A stretch of DNA of 64,000 nucleotides, taken from the NCBI GenBank assembly GCA_943912255.1, contig CALTTP010000007.1, positions 59,121 to 123,120 on the forward strand. The letters are read 5' to 3'. The notes beneath the pieces are model-generated. The model did no database searches. It was not told where the DNA came from and saw nothing but the letters and a program-made list of their open reading frames with translations. This DNA comes from an uncultured Peptoniphilaceae bacterium. Its GTDB lineage: Bacteria > Bacillota > Clostridia > Tissierellales > Peptoniphilaceae. Position numbers and translations under genes: made by a program. Below are positions 51,296-59,493 of the stretch, piece after piece. Each line of letters begins with the position of its first letter. Position 1 is the first letter of the stretch.

Positions 51296-52331
51296 TGAGA
51301 ACAGTTCAATATCCACTTTTAGCAGATACCTTACCCTTTGGGTTTTACTATGCATGGGGATAGGTGTGGCCATAGGCTATTTCTTTCCTGCCATACCGAG
51401 AGCTTTAAGCAAGATGGAATTGTACAATGTATCTTTGCCAACGACAGTGCTACTGTGGGTTATGATCTATCCCATGATGTTAAAAATAGACTTCAATTCT
51501 ATTAAAGATATTAGAAAAAATCCCAAAGGTCTTTATATCACATGGTTTGTAAATTGGATAATAAAGCCATTGTCCATGTATGCCTTTGCCTATCTATTTT
51601 TCTTTGTGATATATGGAAAAATATTTTCAAAAGAATTGGCAAATGAATATCTAGCTGGGGCTGTACTCCTGGGAGCTGCACCTTGTACAGCCATGGTCTT
51701 TGTATGGAGTAAGTTAACTAGGGGCAATCCTTCCTATACCTTGGTGCAAGTTGCAACTAATGACATTATTATATTATTTGCCTATGCGCCAATAGTAGGA
51801 TTTTTATTGAAGCTGGGAAATGTGACAATTCCTTGGGAAACACTATTTTTGTCCATCGTACTATTCATTTTGATTCCCCTATTATTCAGCATTATAACTA
51901 GAAGGATTTTAATTGAAAAAAGAGGTAAAAGCTATCTTGAAGAGGTTTTTATTCCATCATTAGACAAATATACAACAATTGGTCTACTTTTGACCTTAGT
52001 AATTATCTTTGCTTTTCAAGGAGAAAAAATAATATCCCAACCCATGGATATAGTTTTGATAGCCATTCCCCTTATAATTCAAACACTATTTATATTTGCA
52101 ATTACTTTCTATTTGGCCTATAAATTTAAATTGCCTTATTCAATAGCAGCACCTTGTGGAATGATAGGCGCTTCCAACTTTTTCGAATTGGCAGTTGCCG
52201 TGTCCATATCACTATTTGGACTATCCTCTGGTTCTACCCTGACTACAGTAGTAGGAGTATTAGTAGAAGTACCAGTCATGCTATCATTAGTTAGATTTGC
52301 AAATACAATGGAGAAAAAATTCCAAAACTGA
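51285..52331 (+). CDS. acr3: ACR3-family arsenite exporter
   Basis: The 348-residue protein has ten membrane helices with ACR3 landmarks: LPTTVLLWVMIYPMMLKIDF, GAVLLGAAPCTAMVFVWSKLTRGNP (conserved Cys of helix 4), VQVATNDIIILFAYAP, and a C-terminal ASNFFELAVAVSISLFGLSSG. It expels arsenite using the proton gradient. It starts inside the end of arsC (11-base overlap), showing translational coupling. The ATG follows AAAGGAGAATTCCG. Confidence 0.93.
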   Translation: MKNSENSSISTFSRYLTLWVLLCMGIGVAIGYFFPAIPRALSKMELYNVSLPTTVLLWVMIYPMMLKIDFNSIKDIRKNPKGLYITWFVNWIIKPLSMYAFAYLFFFVIYGKIFSKELANEYLAGAVLLGAAPCTAMVFVWSKLTRGNPSYTLVQVATNDIIILFAYAPIVGFLLKLGNVTIPWETLFLSIVLFILIPLLFSIITRRILIEKRGKSYLEEVFIPSLDKYTTIGLLLTLVIIFAFQGEKIISQPMDIVLIAIPLIIQTLFIFAITFYLAYKFKLPYSIAAPCGMIGASNFFELAVAVSISLFGLSSGSTLTTVVGVLVEVPVMLSLVRFANTMEKKFQN

Positions 52332-52422
52332 TCCCCCACTCAGTTTTATTGCCCAGAGTTAGTTATTTCTATCTATTAACAATATTACTGAAAAAAACTC
52401 TGCAATTCTGAATGACCGATTA
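52330..52422. repeat. GCACTCA-family element at the end of the ars operon
   Basis: GATCCCCCACTCAG overlaps the acr3 stop codon; the far end near GAATGACCGATTA is decayed. The internal TATTACTGAAAAA matches the element at 7634-7732. Confidence 0.4.
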
Positions 52423-52424
52423 AA

Positions 52425-52640
52425 TGAGAAGTAAGATGTGGGAAGTGAGATTCTCGAAGGAAAGCTAACAGCTTTTCTACCTCTTTTACCGCAGGGTTTT
52501 TAGGGGCGGCGTTAGCCCCTAAATCGTTGCGATGGTAAGAAGGGGTGGTTCTAGGAGGGGACGATAGGAACATACGAAATGTTCCTTAGTCCCCTCCTAG
52601 GTTAAAAAAAGAATATAAAACTTTTATATAGATTTCCCGA
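52425..52640 (-). repeat. composite palindromic intergenic repeat, copy 9
   Basis: Contains GGAAAGCTAACAGCTTTTC, CCGCAGGGTTTTTAGGGGC, TAAGAAGGGGTGG, the CTAGGAGGGGAC/GTCCCCTCCTAG palindrome (52551-52600) and GAAGTTTataAAACTTTG. No gene. Confidence 0.8.
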
Positions 52641-52700
52641 AGTTTATAAAACTTTGAAAAGCACCAATGCAAGAAAATTAAAAATTTTCTCATAAAAATT

Positions 52701-52722
52701 GCCTTCAGATTTTTCTGAAGGC
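52701..52722 (-). terminator. terminator of the alanine symporter operon
   Basis: GCCTTCAGA and TCTGAAGGC form a 9-bp stem, followed by AATTTTTATG on the minus strand. Confidence 0.8.
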
Positions 52723-52737
52723 TCCTTTTATGCTTTT

Positions 52738-54147
52738 CTAATCATTTTCATATTCGTAATCATAATGTAGTGGTTTTCCCGATTTGACTTGTTTGTCATA
52801 GTCTCTTAAGATATCTCTTGCTTCTTTAGAAAGGAAGAATATTGCAATAACATTAGGCAATGCCATCAATCCCATAGCACAGTCTGCTAAATCCCAAACA
52901 AATCCTTCTTTTAACGTGGTACCGTATAATAAAAATGCAAGTACAACGAATTTAAACATACCCACTATCTTCTTATTCTTATTTACTAACATCTTAACAT
53001 TGGATTCTGCAAAGAAATACCAACCTACTATGGTAGTTAGGGAAAAGAAGGATAGTGATACTGATAAAAACACTTCTCCAAAGGAACCAAATCCAAGGGA
53101 AAATCCATTTTGTGTCATTAATGTTGCAGTTTTTTCCATGGTTGCCGCTGGAATTGTAGGGTCATAACTTCCTGAAGTCAAGGACACTAACACTGTGCAC
53201 ATACAGATAAGGAAGGTTGAAATAAACACTCCTATCATAGCTATAAAACCTTGTTCTGCTGGATGATCTGCTCCTGAAACTGCGTGGGAATGTGGTGTTG
53301 AACCCATACCTGCTTCGTTGGAGAAAAGCCCCCTGGCAACTCCAAATCTGATAGCTTCTTGCACTCCTATACCAAGGATTCCACCATTAATCGCCTTTGG
53401 ATTAAAGGCTCCCTTTATAACCATTCCCAAGGCTGGAATTATATTTGATCTGTAGAATATTATTATTAAAATTGCACCAAATACATAGGCAAAGGCCATT
53501 ACTGGTACAACTTTTTCAGTAAAACCTGCTATTCTTTCCATTCCCCCTGTAAGGACAGCGGCTACAACTACCAATAATCCTACTGAAACCCAAACTTTAG
53601 GTAAGTTAAAGGAGGTACTTACAGATACTGCCACTGAATTGGATTGAACCATAATCCCAACTACTCCCAATGCCAGTACGCAGAAAAACGCAAAGATATA
53701 AGCTAAAGTCTTATTCTTTAATCCATTTTTTATATAGTAAGCTGGTCCACCTACTAATTCTCCCTTGTCGGTTTCACGATACTTTTGAGCAAGTACTGCC
53801 TCTGCAAAGATTGTTGACATTCCAAAGAATGCAGAAAGCATCATCCAAAATGCAGCTCCTGGTCCTCCAGATGCAACTGCCGTTGCCACACCGATAATAT
53901 TACCAGTTCCTACTTGTGCTGCAATTGCTGTAGCTAAGGATTGAAAGGGTGTCATTCTCCCCTCAGGTACCTGCACTTTATTAATTATATCTGAAATCAT
54001 CTTTTTCAATGCTGGGAAGACCCTTTTTATTTGTGGAAATCTCAGCAAAATCGTCATGTATATACCAAGTCCAACTAACCCGAATAATAGGACATAATCC
54101 CATAGGGCTATATTTATGAACTTTATTGCTTTTTCAATAAATTGCAT
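52738..54147 (-). CDS. AGCS-family sodium:alanine/glycine symporter
   Basis: The 469-residue protein has about eleven membrane helices and the AGCS signatures QSLATAIAAQVGTGNIIGVATAVASGGPGA (~65-95), FWMMLSAFFGMSTIFAEAVLAQKYR, GGPAYYI and GVARGLFSNEAGMGSTPH (~270). It imports alanine or glycine with sodium, fitting an amino-acid-using anaerobe. Its ATG overlaps the stop of the membrane gene before it (TAATG), so the two are translationally coupled. Confidence 0.92.
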   Translation of the reverse strand: MQFIEKAIKFINIALWDYVLLFGLVGLGIYMTILLRFPQIKRVFPALKKMISDIINKVQVPEGRMTPFQSLATAIAAQVGTGNIIGVATAVASGGPGAAFWMMLSAFFGMSTIFAEAVLAQKYRETDKGELVGGPAYYIKNGLKNKTLAYIFAFFCVLALGVVGIMVQSNSVAVSVSTSFNLPKVWVSVGLLVVVAAVLTGGMERIAGFTEKVVPVMAFAYVFGAILIIIFYRSNIIPALGMVIKGAFNPKAINGGILGIGVQEAIRFGVARGLFSNEAGMGSTPHSHAVSGADHPAEQGFIAMIGVFISTFLICMCTVLVSLTSGSYDPTIPAATMEKTATLMTQNGFSLGFGSFGEVFLSVSLSFFSLTTIVGWYFFAESNVKMLVNKNKKIVGMFKFVVLAFLLYGTTLKEGFVWDLADCAMGLMALPNVIAIFFLSKEARDILRDYDKQVKSGKPLHYDYEYEND

Positions 54148-54671
54148 TACAATTTTTTCTCCTCTCCGATTTTCGTATACTTAGTAAAAATTCTCCAAAC
54201 TATCCAAATCATTGCAGAACGGATAAATGCTGCTAGGAATATGGTGGAAAAGTTTTCTGTAACTAGTCCAAAATCCACCACGGAATATCTTATAAGAGAT
54301 TCTACTGTATTCGCTCCAAAATCACATATCATCAACAACAAAATTACCGGATTTCCCATATTAGGATCATCTTTTCTTATTAAAAAGTCGAAAAGAATAC
54401 CATAGGAAAGGTAGAAAAAGATTTCCAGCGAAAAAGATAAAATCATTTTCCCATCTAAACCGGTAGTAAAAGACGTTTGAATTAGTCTGGTGATAAATAC
54501 TCCAACCCCTGTATAAAGGGACAACGGTATTGGTCTTATGTCTTCATGAATCATTAGTCCTACAATAAGTACAATTATTCCAAGAGAAATTCTCAAATCA
54601 CTGTCACCCAGGGATAAGTTGATAAGAGAAAGAAGACTGGCCATGATAACAAGTTCTAAATGTTTCTTCAT
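54147..54671 (-). CDS. membrane protein of unknown function coupled to the alanine symporter
   Basis: The 174-residue product has five or six predicted helices and no soluble domain. It somewhat resembles the membrane-only input region of certain sensor proteins, but no kinase follows. I recognise no family. Its stop codon overlaps the symporter start (TAATG), so a role with that transporter is possible. Ribosome site AAAGGAAATTCAA upstream. Confidence 0.6.
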   Translation of the reverse strand: MKKHLELVIMASLLSLINLSLGDSDLRISLGIIVLIVGLMIHEDIRPIPLSLYTGVGVFITRLIQTSFTTGLDGKMILSFSLEIFFYLSYGILFDFLIRKDDPNMGNPVILLLMICDFGANTVESLIRYSVVDFGLVTENFSTIFLAAFIRSAMIWIVWRIFTKYTKIGEEKKL

Positions 54672-54786
54672 TTGAATTTCCTTTCTAATATTTTGCTATA
54701 TTCATTTAAAAAGAGATATGGTATCATATCTCCTTTTACATACTCTATTACTTTATCTTTTTTTTATTAATGTGTCAAATTTCTTA

Positions 54787-55317
54787 TTAAAAATCCGGCT
54801 CTAATATTCCATAATTTCCATCTCTTCTTTTATATACAACCTTGACTAAATCGGTTTCAGAGTCTAAAAACACAAAGAAATCGTGACTGATAAGTTCCAT
54901 TTGTAAAATTGCCTCTTCAGAGTTCATAGGTTTAAGACCAAATTTCTTAACTTTAACTATCTTTTTAGGATCTTCCTCAGGCTCTTCCTCTTCTAATATA
55001 TTTTCAAACCTAATTGTCTTTCCTGTGTTGTATCGTCTTTGTAATTTAGTCTTATGCTTTCTTATTTGAGATTCTAAAGAATCCACTACCCTATCCAAGG
55101 AATTTTTAATATCTTCAGTGGAATGTTCAGCTCTTAAAACTGTTCCTGGTATTAGTATGGTCACCTCGGCTTTCTCCAACTGCCCCTCTTGACTATAAGT
55201 AACTCTAGCCTCAATATCTTCAGCAAAATACTTATCCACCTTACCCAGTTTTTTTTCAGCAATTTCCTTAAGATTAGCGCCTACTTTATAATTTTTACCT
55301 ACATGAGTAAATTTCAT
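54787..55317 (-). CDS. hpf: ribosome hibernation-promoting factor, long form
   Basis: The 176-residue protein has the N-terminal S30AE/YfiA domain (residues 1-100: KFTHVGKNYKVGANLKEIAEKKLGKVDKYF, SLDRVVDSLESQIRKHKTKL) and the C-terminal dimerisation domain (~118-176: KKFGLKPMNSEEAILQMELISHDFFVFL and RRDGNYGILEPDF). Long HPF joins two 70S ribosomes into inactive 100S dimers in stationary phase. GGAGG is six to seven bases before the ATG. It is monocistronic here. Confidence 0.94.
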   Translation of the reverse strand: MKFTHVGKNYKVGANLKEIAEKKLGKVDKYFAEDIEARVTYSQEGQLEKAEVTILIPGTVLRAEHSTEDIKNSLDRVVDSLESQIRKHKTKLQRRYNTGKTIRFENILEEEEPEEDPKKIVKVKKFGLKPMNSEEAILQMELISHDFFVFLDSETDLVKVVYKRRDGNYGILEPDF

Positions 55318-55423
55318 ACAAATACCTCCTCGTTTCTATAAGATTAATATCTTATGTTAAATTTATACCCAAAGACCTTATAAATTAACCCTATATATTT
55401 ATTCATTTAAGTTGAATTTAATC

Positions 55424-55468
55424 TTTGGATAAGTTCTTTGTGGATAATGTGGATAACTTTGTGGAAAA
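55424..55468 (+). promoter_or_regulatory. cluster of DnaA-box-like 9-mers
   Basis: TTTGGATAA (55424-55432), TGTGGATAA (55439-55447), TGTGGATAA (55448-55456) and TGTGGAAAA (55460-55468) stand in one orientation. Two are exact complements of the DnaA box TTATCCACA, directly abutting. An AT-rich tract follows. No dnaA, dnaN or rpmH gene is near, so this is probably a DnaA-binding regulatory or titration site upstream of hpf or the divergent exporter. The rest of the 390-base gap shows nothing else. Confidence 0.55.
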
Positions 55469-55708
55469 CTGATGAAATTCACTCTTTTTTTGTTGATTAG
55501 TTTATGGAAAAGTAAAATATGTGAATTTAATGTAAGAAAAAATATTCAAATTGTAAAAATCGACAACAAGTCCTATATCAGTTTAGAGTATAAATAGATC
55601 CATACACTAGTCCTTTATTAACATCCTATGTTATGATATATTTAGATATTTCCCATCAAGCTTTCAAAAAAGTTTGATACTTCAAAAAATTAATTCAGGA
55701 TTGATAGG

Positions 55709-56656
55709 ATGAAAACTTACAAGATAAGTGAATTATTAAATAATGTCTTTGGCCTTCGAACTGTTAAAACAGCAATTGCCACTACTATTTCTTACTATGT
55801 TGCAAAGGCCTTTGGACTTAACAATCCAATATTAGCAAGTATATCAGCTGTTGTGTCTATGAGTTCTTCAATATTTGACTCCTACACAATCAGCATCAAT
55901 AGAATGATTTCCACCATAGTGGGAGCAGTTATAGCAGTTTTATTACAATATGTAAACTTAGTAAACCCTATTACCATGTTTTTAGGAGTAATATTAATAA
56001 TAAATATATGCAATTATTTCGGTTGGAAAAAATCCATTGTACTCTCATGTATAGTTTTTATAGTAATATTGGTCTACAAACCAATAAGTCAAAGTTCCCC
56101 AACCTTTGAAGAGTATGCACTATTTAGAATATCCGATACAGCTTTAGGGCTTATTATAGGTTTTTTTATAAATTACTTGGTCTTTCCACCAAATAGAATA
56201 GATTTCATACTGGATACCTATAGAAAAACCCTATTGGAATTTGAGAAGACTTTCCTAAAGCTCCTTGAATCCAAAGAAAATGTAAATATAGATGACTTAT
56301 TGACGGATATAAACGAAATCAATTCCGAATTTAAGTCATTAAGAAATGATAAAAAGCTAAAACAGAATAGAGAAATTAAATTAACAGAAATTTCAGCAAT
56401 TAATTCCGATTTCTATACCGCCTTTGGGTTTATTTCCCAATTGGCAGAATCAGGTCATGTAGCAAAATTGACCAAAGCTAATCAAAAGAAGATAAACCAA
56501 TACTATAAGGCAACCTTGGAAATTAACGAAAGTTCATCCATAGAAGATGAAGAGTATATGTTAGCATTTAATTATTACCTAGATGAATTGATGATAATTC
56601 TATTTAGACTGAAAGAAAATATAGACAAATTCGAAAGAAAATATTCTAACCCATAG
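55709..56656 (+). CDS. aromatic acid exporter/FUSC-like membrane protein
   Basis: The 315-residue protein has an N-terminal membrane half of about six helices (residues ~15-165; GLRTVKTAIATTISYYVAKAFGL, GLIIGFFINYLVFPPNRID at the end) and a cytoplasmic coiled C-terminal half (~170-315), the plan of the aromatic acid exporter (ArAE, DUF939) family. The substrate is unknown. It has eight bases before the YihY gene, probably one transcript. The ribosome site is weak (AGGATTGATAGG). Confidence 0.82.
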   Translation: MKTYKISELLNNVFGLRTVKTAIATTISYYVAKAFGLNNPILASISAVVSMSSSIFDSYTISINRMISTIVGAVIAVLLQYVNLVNPITMFLGVILIINICNYFGWKKSIVLSCIVFIVILVYKPISQSSPTFEEYALFRISDTALGLIIGFFINYLVFPPNRIDFILDTYRKTLLEFEKTFLKLLESKENVNIDDLLTDINEINSEFKSLRNDKKLKQNREIKLTEISAINSDFYTAFGFISQLAESGHVAKLTKANQKKINQYYKATLEINESSSIEDEEYMLAFNYYLDELMIILFRLKENIDKFERKYSNP

Positions 56657-56664
56657 GAGAAGAA

Positions 56665-57600
56665 ATGAAAAAAATAAAATTAAATAATCTTAAAAAGATT
56701 TTTACAAAGGAATTTATAAAAGACTTTCTCTTAAGAGTAAAGGAACACGATATTATGACCATGGCCTACCAAGTGACCTACAACTTACTTCTGGCAGTCA
56801 TTCCAACCTTTGTTATCATCATCAATATCCTTATACCTGTAATGTCTGAAAATATATCCTTTATCTCCAATTCCATATATAAATTGCCAGGACAAATACA
56901 ACCATTTTTACATTCCATCGTGGACTTTATTATCAATCAAAGATCCACAGGCATATTGTCCGTTGGGGTATTGGCAGCATTTTTCACAGCATCAAGAGGT
57001 GTAAAAGCAATGACAAAGGCCTTTGATAAGTCCTTTAATAAAGGCGAAGATCGATCCTTTATTAAAACCCAAGTCCTATCAATATTTTTCACAATGCTTA
57101 TAGCACTAGTTATTGGAGCACTGATTTTCGCCATGGCAACAGGCCCAGTAATTTTAAAGAGATTTCTTGACATCTTTAAAATACCAAAGGAATTTATAAA
57201 TGAATCCTTTATTAACCTTTTAAGACTAACCATTCCACTGGGAGTAATGATATTGGTCTTTACGGCAGTCTACACCTTGGCGGCTTCTGACTCAATAAAA
57301 AACCTAATTCCTATAAAACCTGCCTTTATCGGCGGACTCCTGGCAACAGCCCTATGTTCCCTAATAACCGTAGGCTATAGTATCTATGTATCCAACTTTT
57401 CCAATATGCAATCCATCTATGGACCACTAGTGGGAATTATGATTTTTTTAATATGGTTAAACTATATAGTGTTAAGCGTCTTGGTATCAGGAGAATTTAC
57501 AGCAACCATACTTCACCAGTTTTATGATTATGGAAAAAAAGAAGATGAACTTACAACCTTTATCCACAGGCAAAAGGATTATCACGACTCATTACAGTAA
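56665..57600 (+). CDS. YihY/BrkB-family membrane protein
   Basis: The 311-residue protein has six membrane helices with the family features HDIMTMAYQVTYNLLLAVIPTFV (~29-51), AFFTASRGVKAMTKAFDKSFN (~105-125) and YGPLVGIMIFLIWLNYIVLSVLVSGEF near the C-terminus. The family was once called ribonuclease BN, wrongly; its role is unknown and may be transport. It follows the ArAE-type gene in the same direction. Confidence 0.87.
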   Translation: MKKIKLNNLKKIFTKEFIKDFLLRVKEHDIMTMAYQVTYNLLLAVIPTFVIIINILIPVMSENISFISNSIYKLPGQIQPFLHSIVDFIINQRSTGILSVGVLAAFFTASRGVKAMTKAFDKSFNKGEDRSFIKTQVLSIFFTMLIALVIGALIFAMATGPVILKRFLDIFKIPKEFINESFINLLRLTIPLGVMILVFTAVYTLAASDSIKNLIPIKPAFIGGLLATALCSLITVGYSIYVSNFSNMQSIYGPLVGIMIFLIWLNYIVLSVLVSGEFTATILHQFYDYGKKEDELTTFIHRQKDYHDSLQ

Positions 57601-57665
57601 TATAAAGAGAAATAAAGTAAAAACTCTGGTTTAATAAAAAACTTAATATCTGTCAAAGGCATTAA

Positions 57666-57701
57666 AAAAGGAGCATTCATAAACTTTGAACGCTCCTTTT
57701 A
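57666..57701. terminator. bidirectional terminator between yihY-like and mscL genes
   Basis: AAAAGGAGC and GCTCCTTTT form a 9-bp stem with a 17-base loop and T-runs on both strands. Confidence 0.75.
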
Positions 57702-57711
57702 ATGTAAGTTC

Positions 57712-58125
57712 TTATCTGGCCTCTAATTCATTATGATATCCTTCTAAAATAGCTGTACAATTAGGACATCTAGTTGCTCCAATAGGTATTTCAGTTTGAC
57801 AATGAGGACAAATCTTAGTAGTTGGAGAAGCTTCCCGTTCTTTTTTCTTCATCTTATTCATAGCTTTAACGATTAAGAATAAAATGAAGGCAATGATAAT
57901 AAAGTTGATAATTGCTTGAATAACCATACCATATGGAATGTCCACCCCAGCAATAGTAGTGGTTAAATCTTCAAATTTTACACCAGCAGTTGCAGCAGAT
58001 ACAATGTTCATAAGTATTGTTACAACAGCTTCAATGATCTTACTAAAAGCTCCAGCAATGATAACACCAATTGCCATGTCCATTACATTACCTTGCATAG
58101 CAAACTCTTTAAACTCTTTTAACAT
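57712..58125 (-). CDS. mscL: large-conductance mechanosensitive channel with C-terminal zinc ribbon
   Basis: The 137-residue protein begins LKEFKEFAMQGNVMDMAIGVIIAGAFSKII (N-terminal helix and pore helix 1) and has the second helix at ~70-93 (AIINFIIIAFILFLIVKAMNK). After the usual end it carries ICPHCQTEIPIGATRCPNCTAIL (~107-129), two CxxC pairs that form a zinc ribbon. MscL opens under membrane tension to release solutes during osmotic downshock. The ribbon replaces the helical bundle end of E. coli MscL and is seen in other Firmicutes. GGAGT precedes the ATG. Confidence 0.93.
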   Translation of the reverse strand: MLKEFKEFAMQGNVMDMAIGVIIAGAFSKIIEAVVTILMNIVSAATAGVKFEDLTTTIAGVDIPYGMVIQAIINFIIIAFILFLIVKAMNKMKKKEREASPTTKICPHCQTEIPIGATRCPNCTAILEGYHNELEAR

Positions 58126-58273
58126 TTCATACTCCTTTTTTCATTAATATCCTTCATATTGTAGATACCCATGAATATTTACCCTAAACATTAAAAGGAA
58201 AATAAATGTAAAACTGTAAATTTAACATTTCCATTATAAGAAAAATAAAAAAGATAGGGTTTTCCCCGCCTTC

Positions 58274-58618
58274 TTAGCCATCATAGGAAATGGAAAGATT
58301 TTCTTGAAGCATCAAATCCTTCGCGCCTTTATAATCTTCCTTTTCCCTTAGTTCCAAAAATCTTTCCTTGTAAACATCAGTTACATCAGAATTGTCCTTG
58401 CTCAATATTCTAACAGAATCGTCCTTTGATAGCCTATCTAGACTTTGAGTGATTAGAGTATTGTCCTCCTCTTGATTGTCTAAATAGGTCTGTAAAGCCT
58501 TTTCCTTACTTAAATTTGCCACAGTCTCTTTAGAACTGTTTAACTTATAGGCCATAAATATATTTAACCCTAAGGACAGGATTAAAAGACCCATAATAAT
58601 TTTTTGTTTACTTTTCAC
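58274..58618 (-). CDS. membrane-anchored protein related to its secreted neighbour
   Basis: The 114-residue product has one N-terminal hydrophobic helix (~residues 8-24) and a charged soluble part ending DYKGAKDLMLQENLSISYDG. That end resembles the middle of the neighbouring secreted protein (FDKIRDYILENKISLAWYDG), which then continues with a beta-rich domain. The two genes are 33 bases apart in the same direction and look like relatives, one without the C-terminal domain. Function unknown; a secreted factor and its partner is one possibility. Confidence 0.6.
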   Translation of the reverse strand: MKSKQKIIMGLLILSLGLNIFMAYKLNSSKETVANLSKEKALQTYLDNQEEDNTLITQSLDRLSKDDSVRILSKDNSDVTDVYKERFLELREKEDYKGAKDLMLQENLSISYDG

Positions 58619-58651
58619 TTTTACACCTCAGATTTATTATACCAAAAACCA

Positions 58652-59308
58652 TTATAAAGATGAAGTGTAACTCACTGTATCACGAGGAAAATTGACAATA
58701 CCTTTTATTGTTACTCCGCTTTGCTTTATATTCATGTTAGCTTTCATATTATAACTTGCAGAAAACTTTGCACCATAACTTCCATTTTTCGTTCCAGATG
58801 TGGATACATTACTTAAGTAAGGCGAAAAACCCGCTCCAAATCTAGCTACTTGTATGGACAATGTCGGTTTACCTACTGAAGTCACTATTTTTTTATTTTG
58901 ATCATAATAAAAAGTACCCGATAGTTTTACAACCCATTCCTTTTGGATACTACCATAATTAGTTGATTTGTATAGCTTATAAAAAGTCTTTGAGCTACTT
59001 TTTCCTAAAGAAGCCCTATAAGAAATACCATCATACCACGCCAATGAAATCTTGTTCTCTAAGATATAATCTCTAATTTTATCAAATTCATTGTTTTCAT
59101 AAAATTTATTGATATTTGATTTATGAAGCATAGTAACATTATTTCCCTCGTTATCTTGTACCTCTGAAAAATTATTACGATAAAATTTTTCTACTGATTC
59201 CTCCAATAATGAATTGTCAACTTTTTTTTCAGTTGAATCATTAGCAAGGGATATTCTTGGGCTAATCACAAACATAATTAATAAAAGTATAGTTAAAAAT
59301 TTTTTCAT
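58652..59308 (-). CDS. secreted protein of unknown function
   Basis: The 218-residue product has a signal peptide of ~22 residues (ending SLANDS). Residues ~25-95 are helical and charged; residues ~100-218 are rich in Ser, Thr, Tyr and Gly with alternating strands (KEWVVKLSGTFYYDQ, SYGAKFSASYNMKANMNIK), as in small exported beta-proteins. I recognise no family. AAGGAG lies before the ATG. It diverges from the regulator gene at 59494. Confidence 0.65.
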   Translation of the reverse strand: MKKFLTILLLIMFVISPRISLANDSTEKKVDNSLLEESVEKFYRNNFSEVQDNEGNNVTMLHKSNINKFYENNEFDKIRDYILENKISLAWYDGISYRASLGKSSSKTFYKLYKSTNYGSIQKEWVVKLSGTFYYDQNKKIVTSVGKPTLSIQVARFGAGFSPYLSNVSTSGTKNGSYGAKFSASYNMKANMNIKQSGVTIKGIVNFPRDTVSYTSSL

Positions 59309-59493
59309 GTATTCTTCTCCTTATTTATTTGTACCCGGGTTTACGATAATAGTACCATTATTCTCAAACCAAGTCATCACAATATATTTATATTTTTTTG
59401 TGGAAATTAACCTGTTTTAAGTTATAAAATATTGTTTATGGGTATATTTCATGTAAATCAACTATTATAATGTTATAATACGGAGAGTGAAAT

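Noticed and set aside
55424..55468. Chromosomal replication origin
   Set aside because: DnaA boxes are present, but dnaA, dnaN, rpmH or parA genes are not, so oriC is not supported.
58274..58618. Pheromone precursor for the adjacent RRNPP-like regulator
   Set aside because: The product is much longer than known propeptides and shows a stable N-terminal anchor; no short signal-peptide ORF with a ribosome site was found either.
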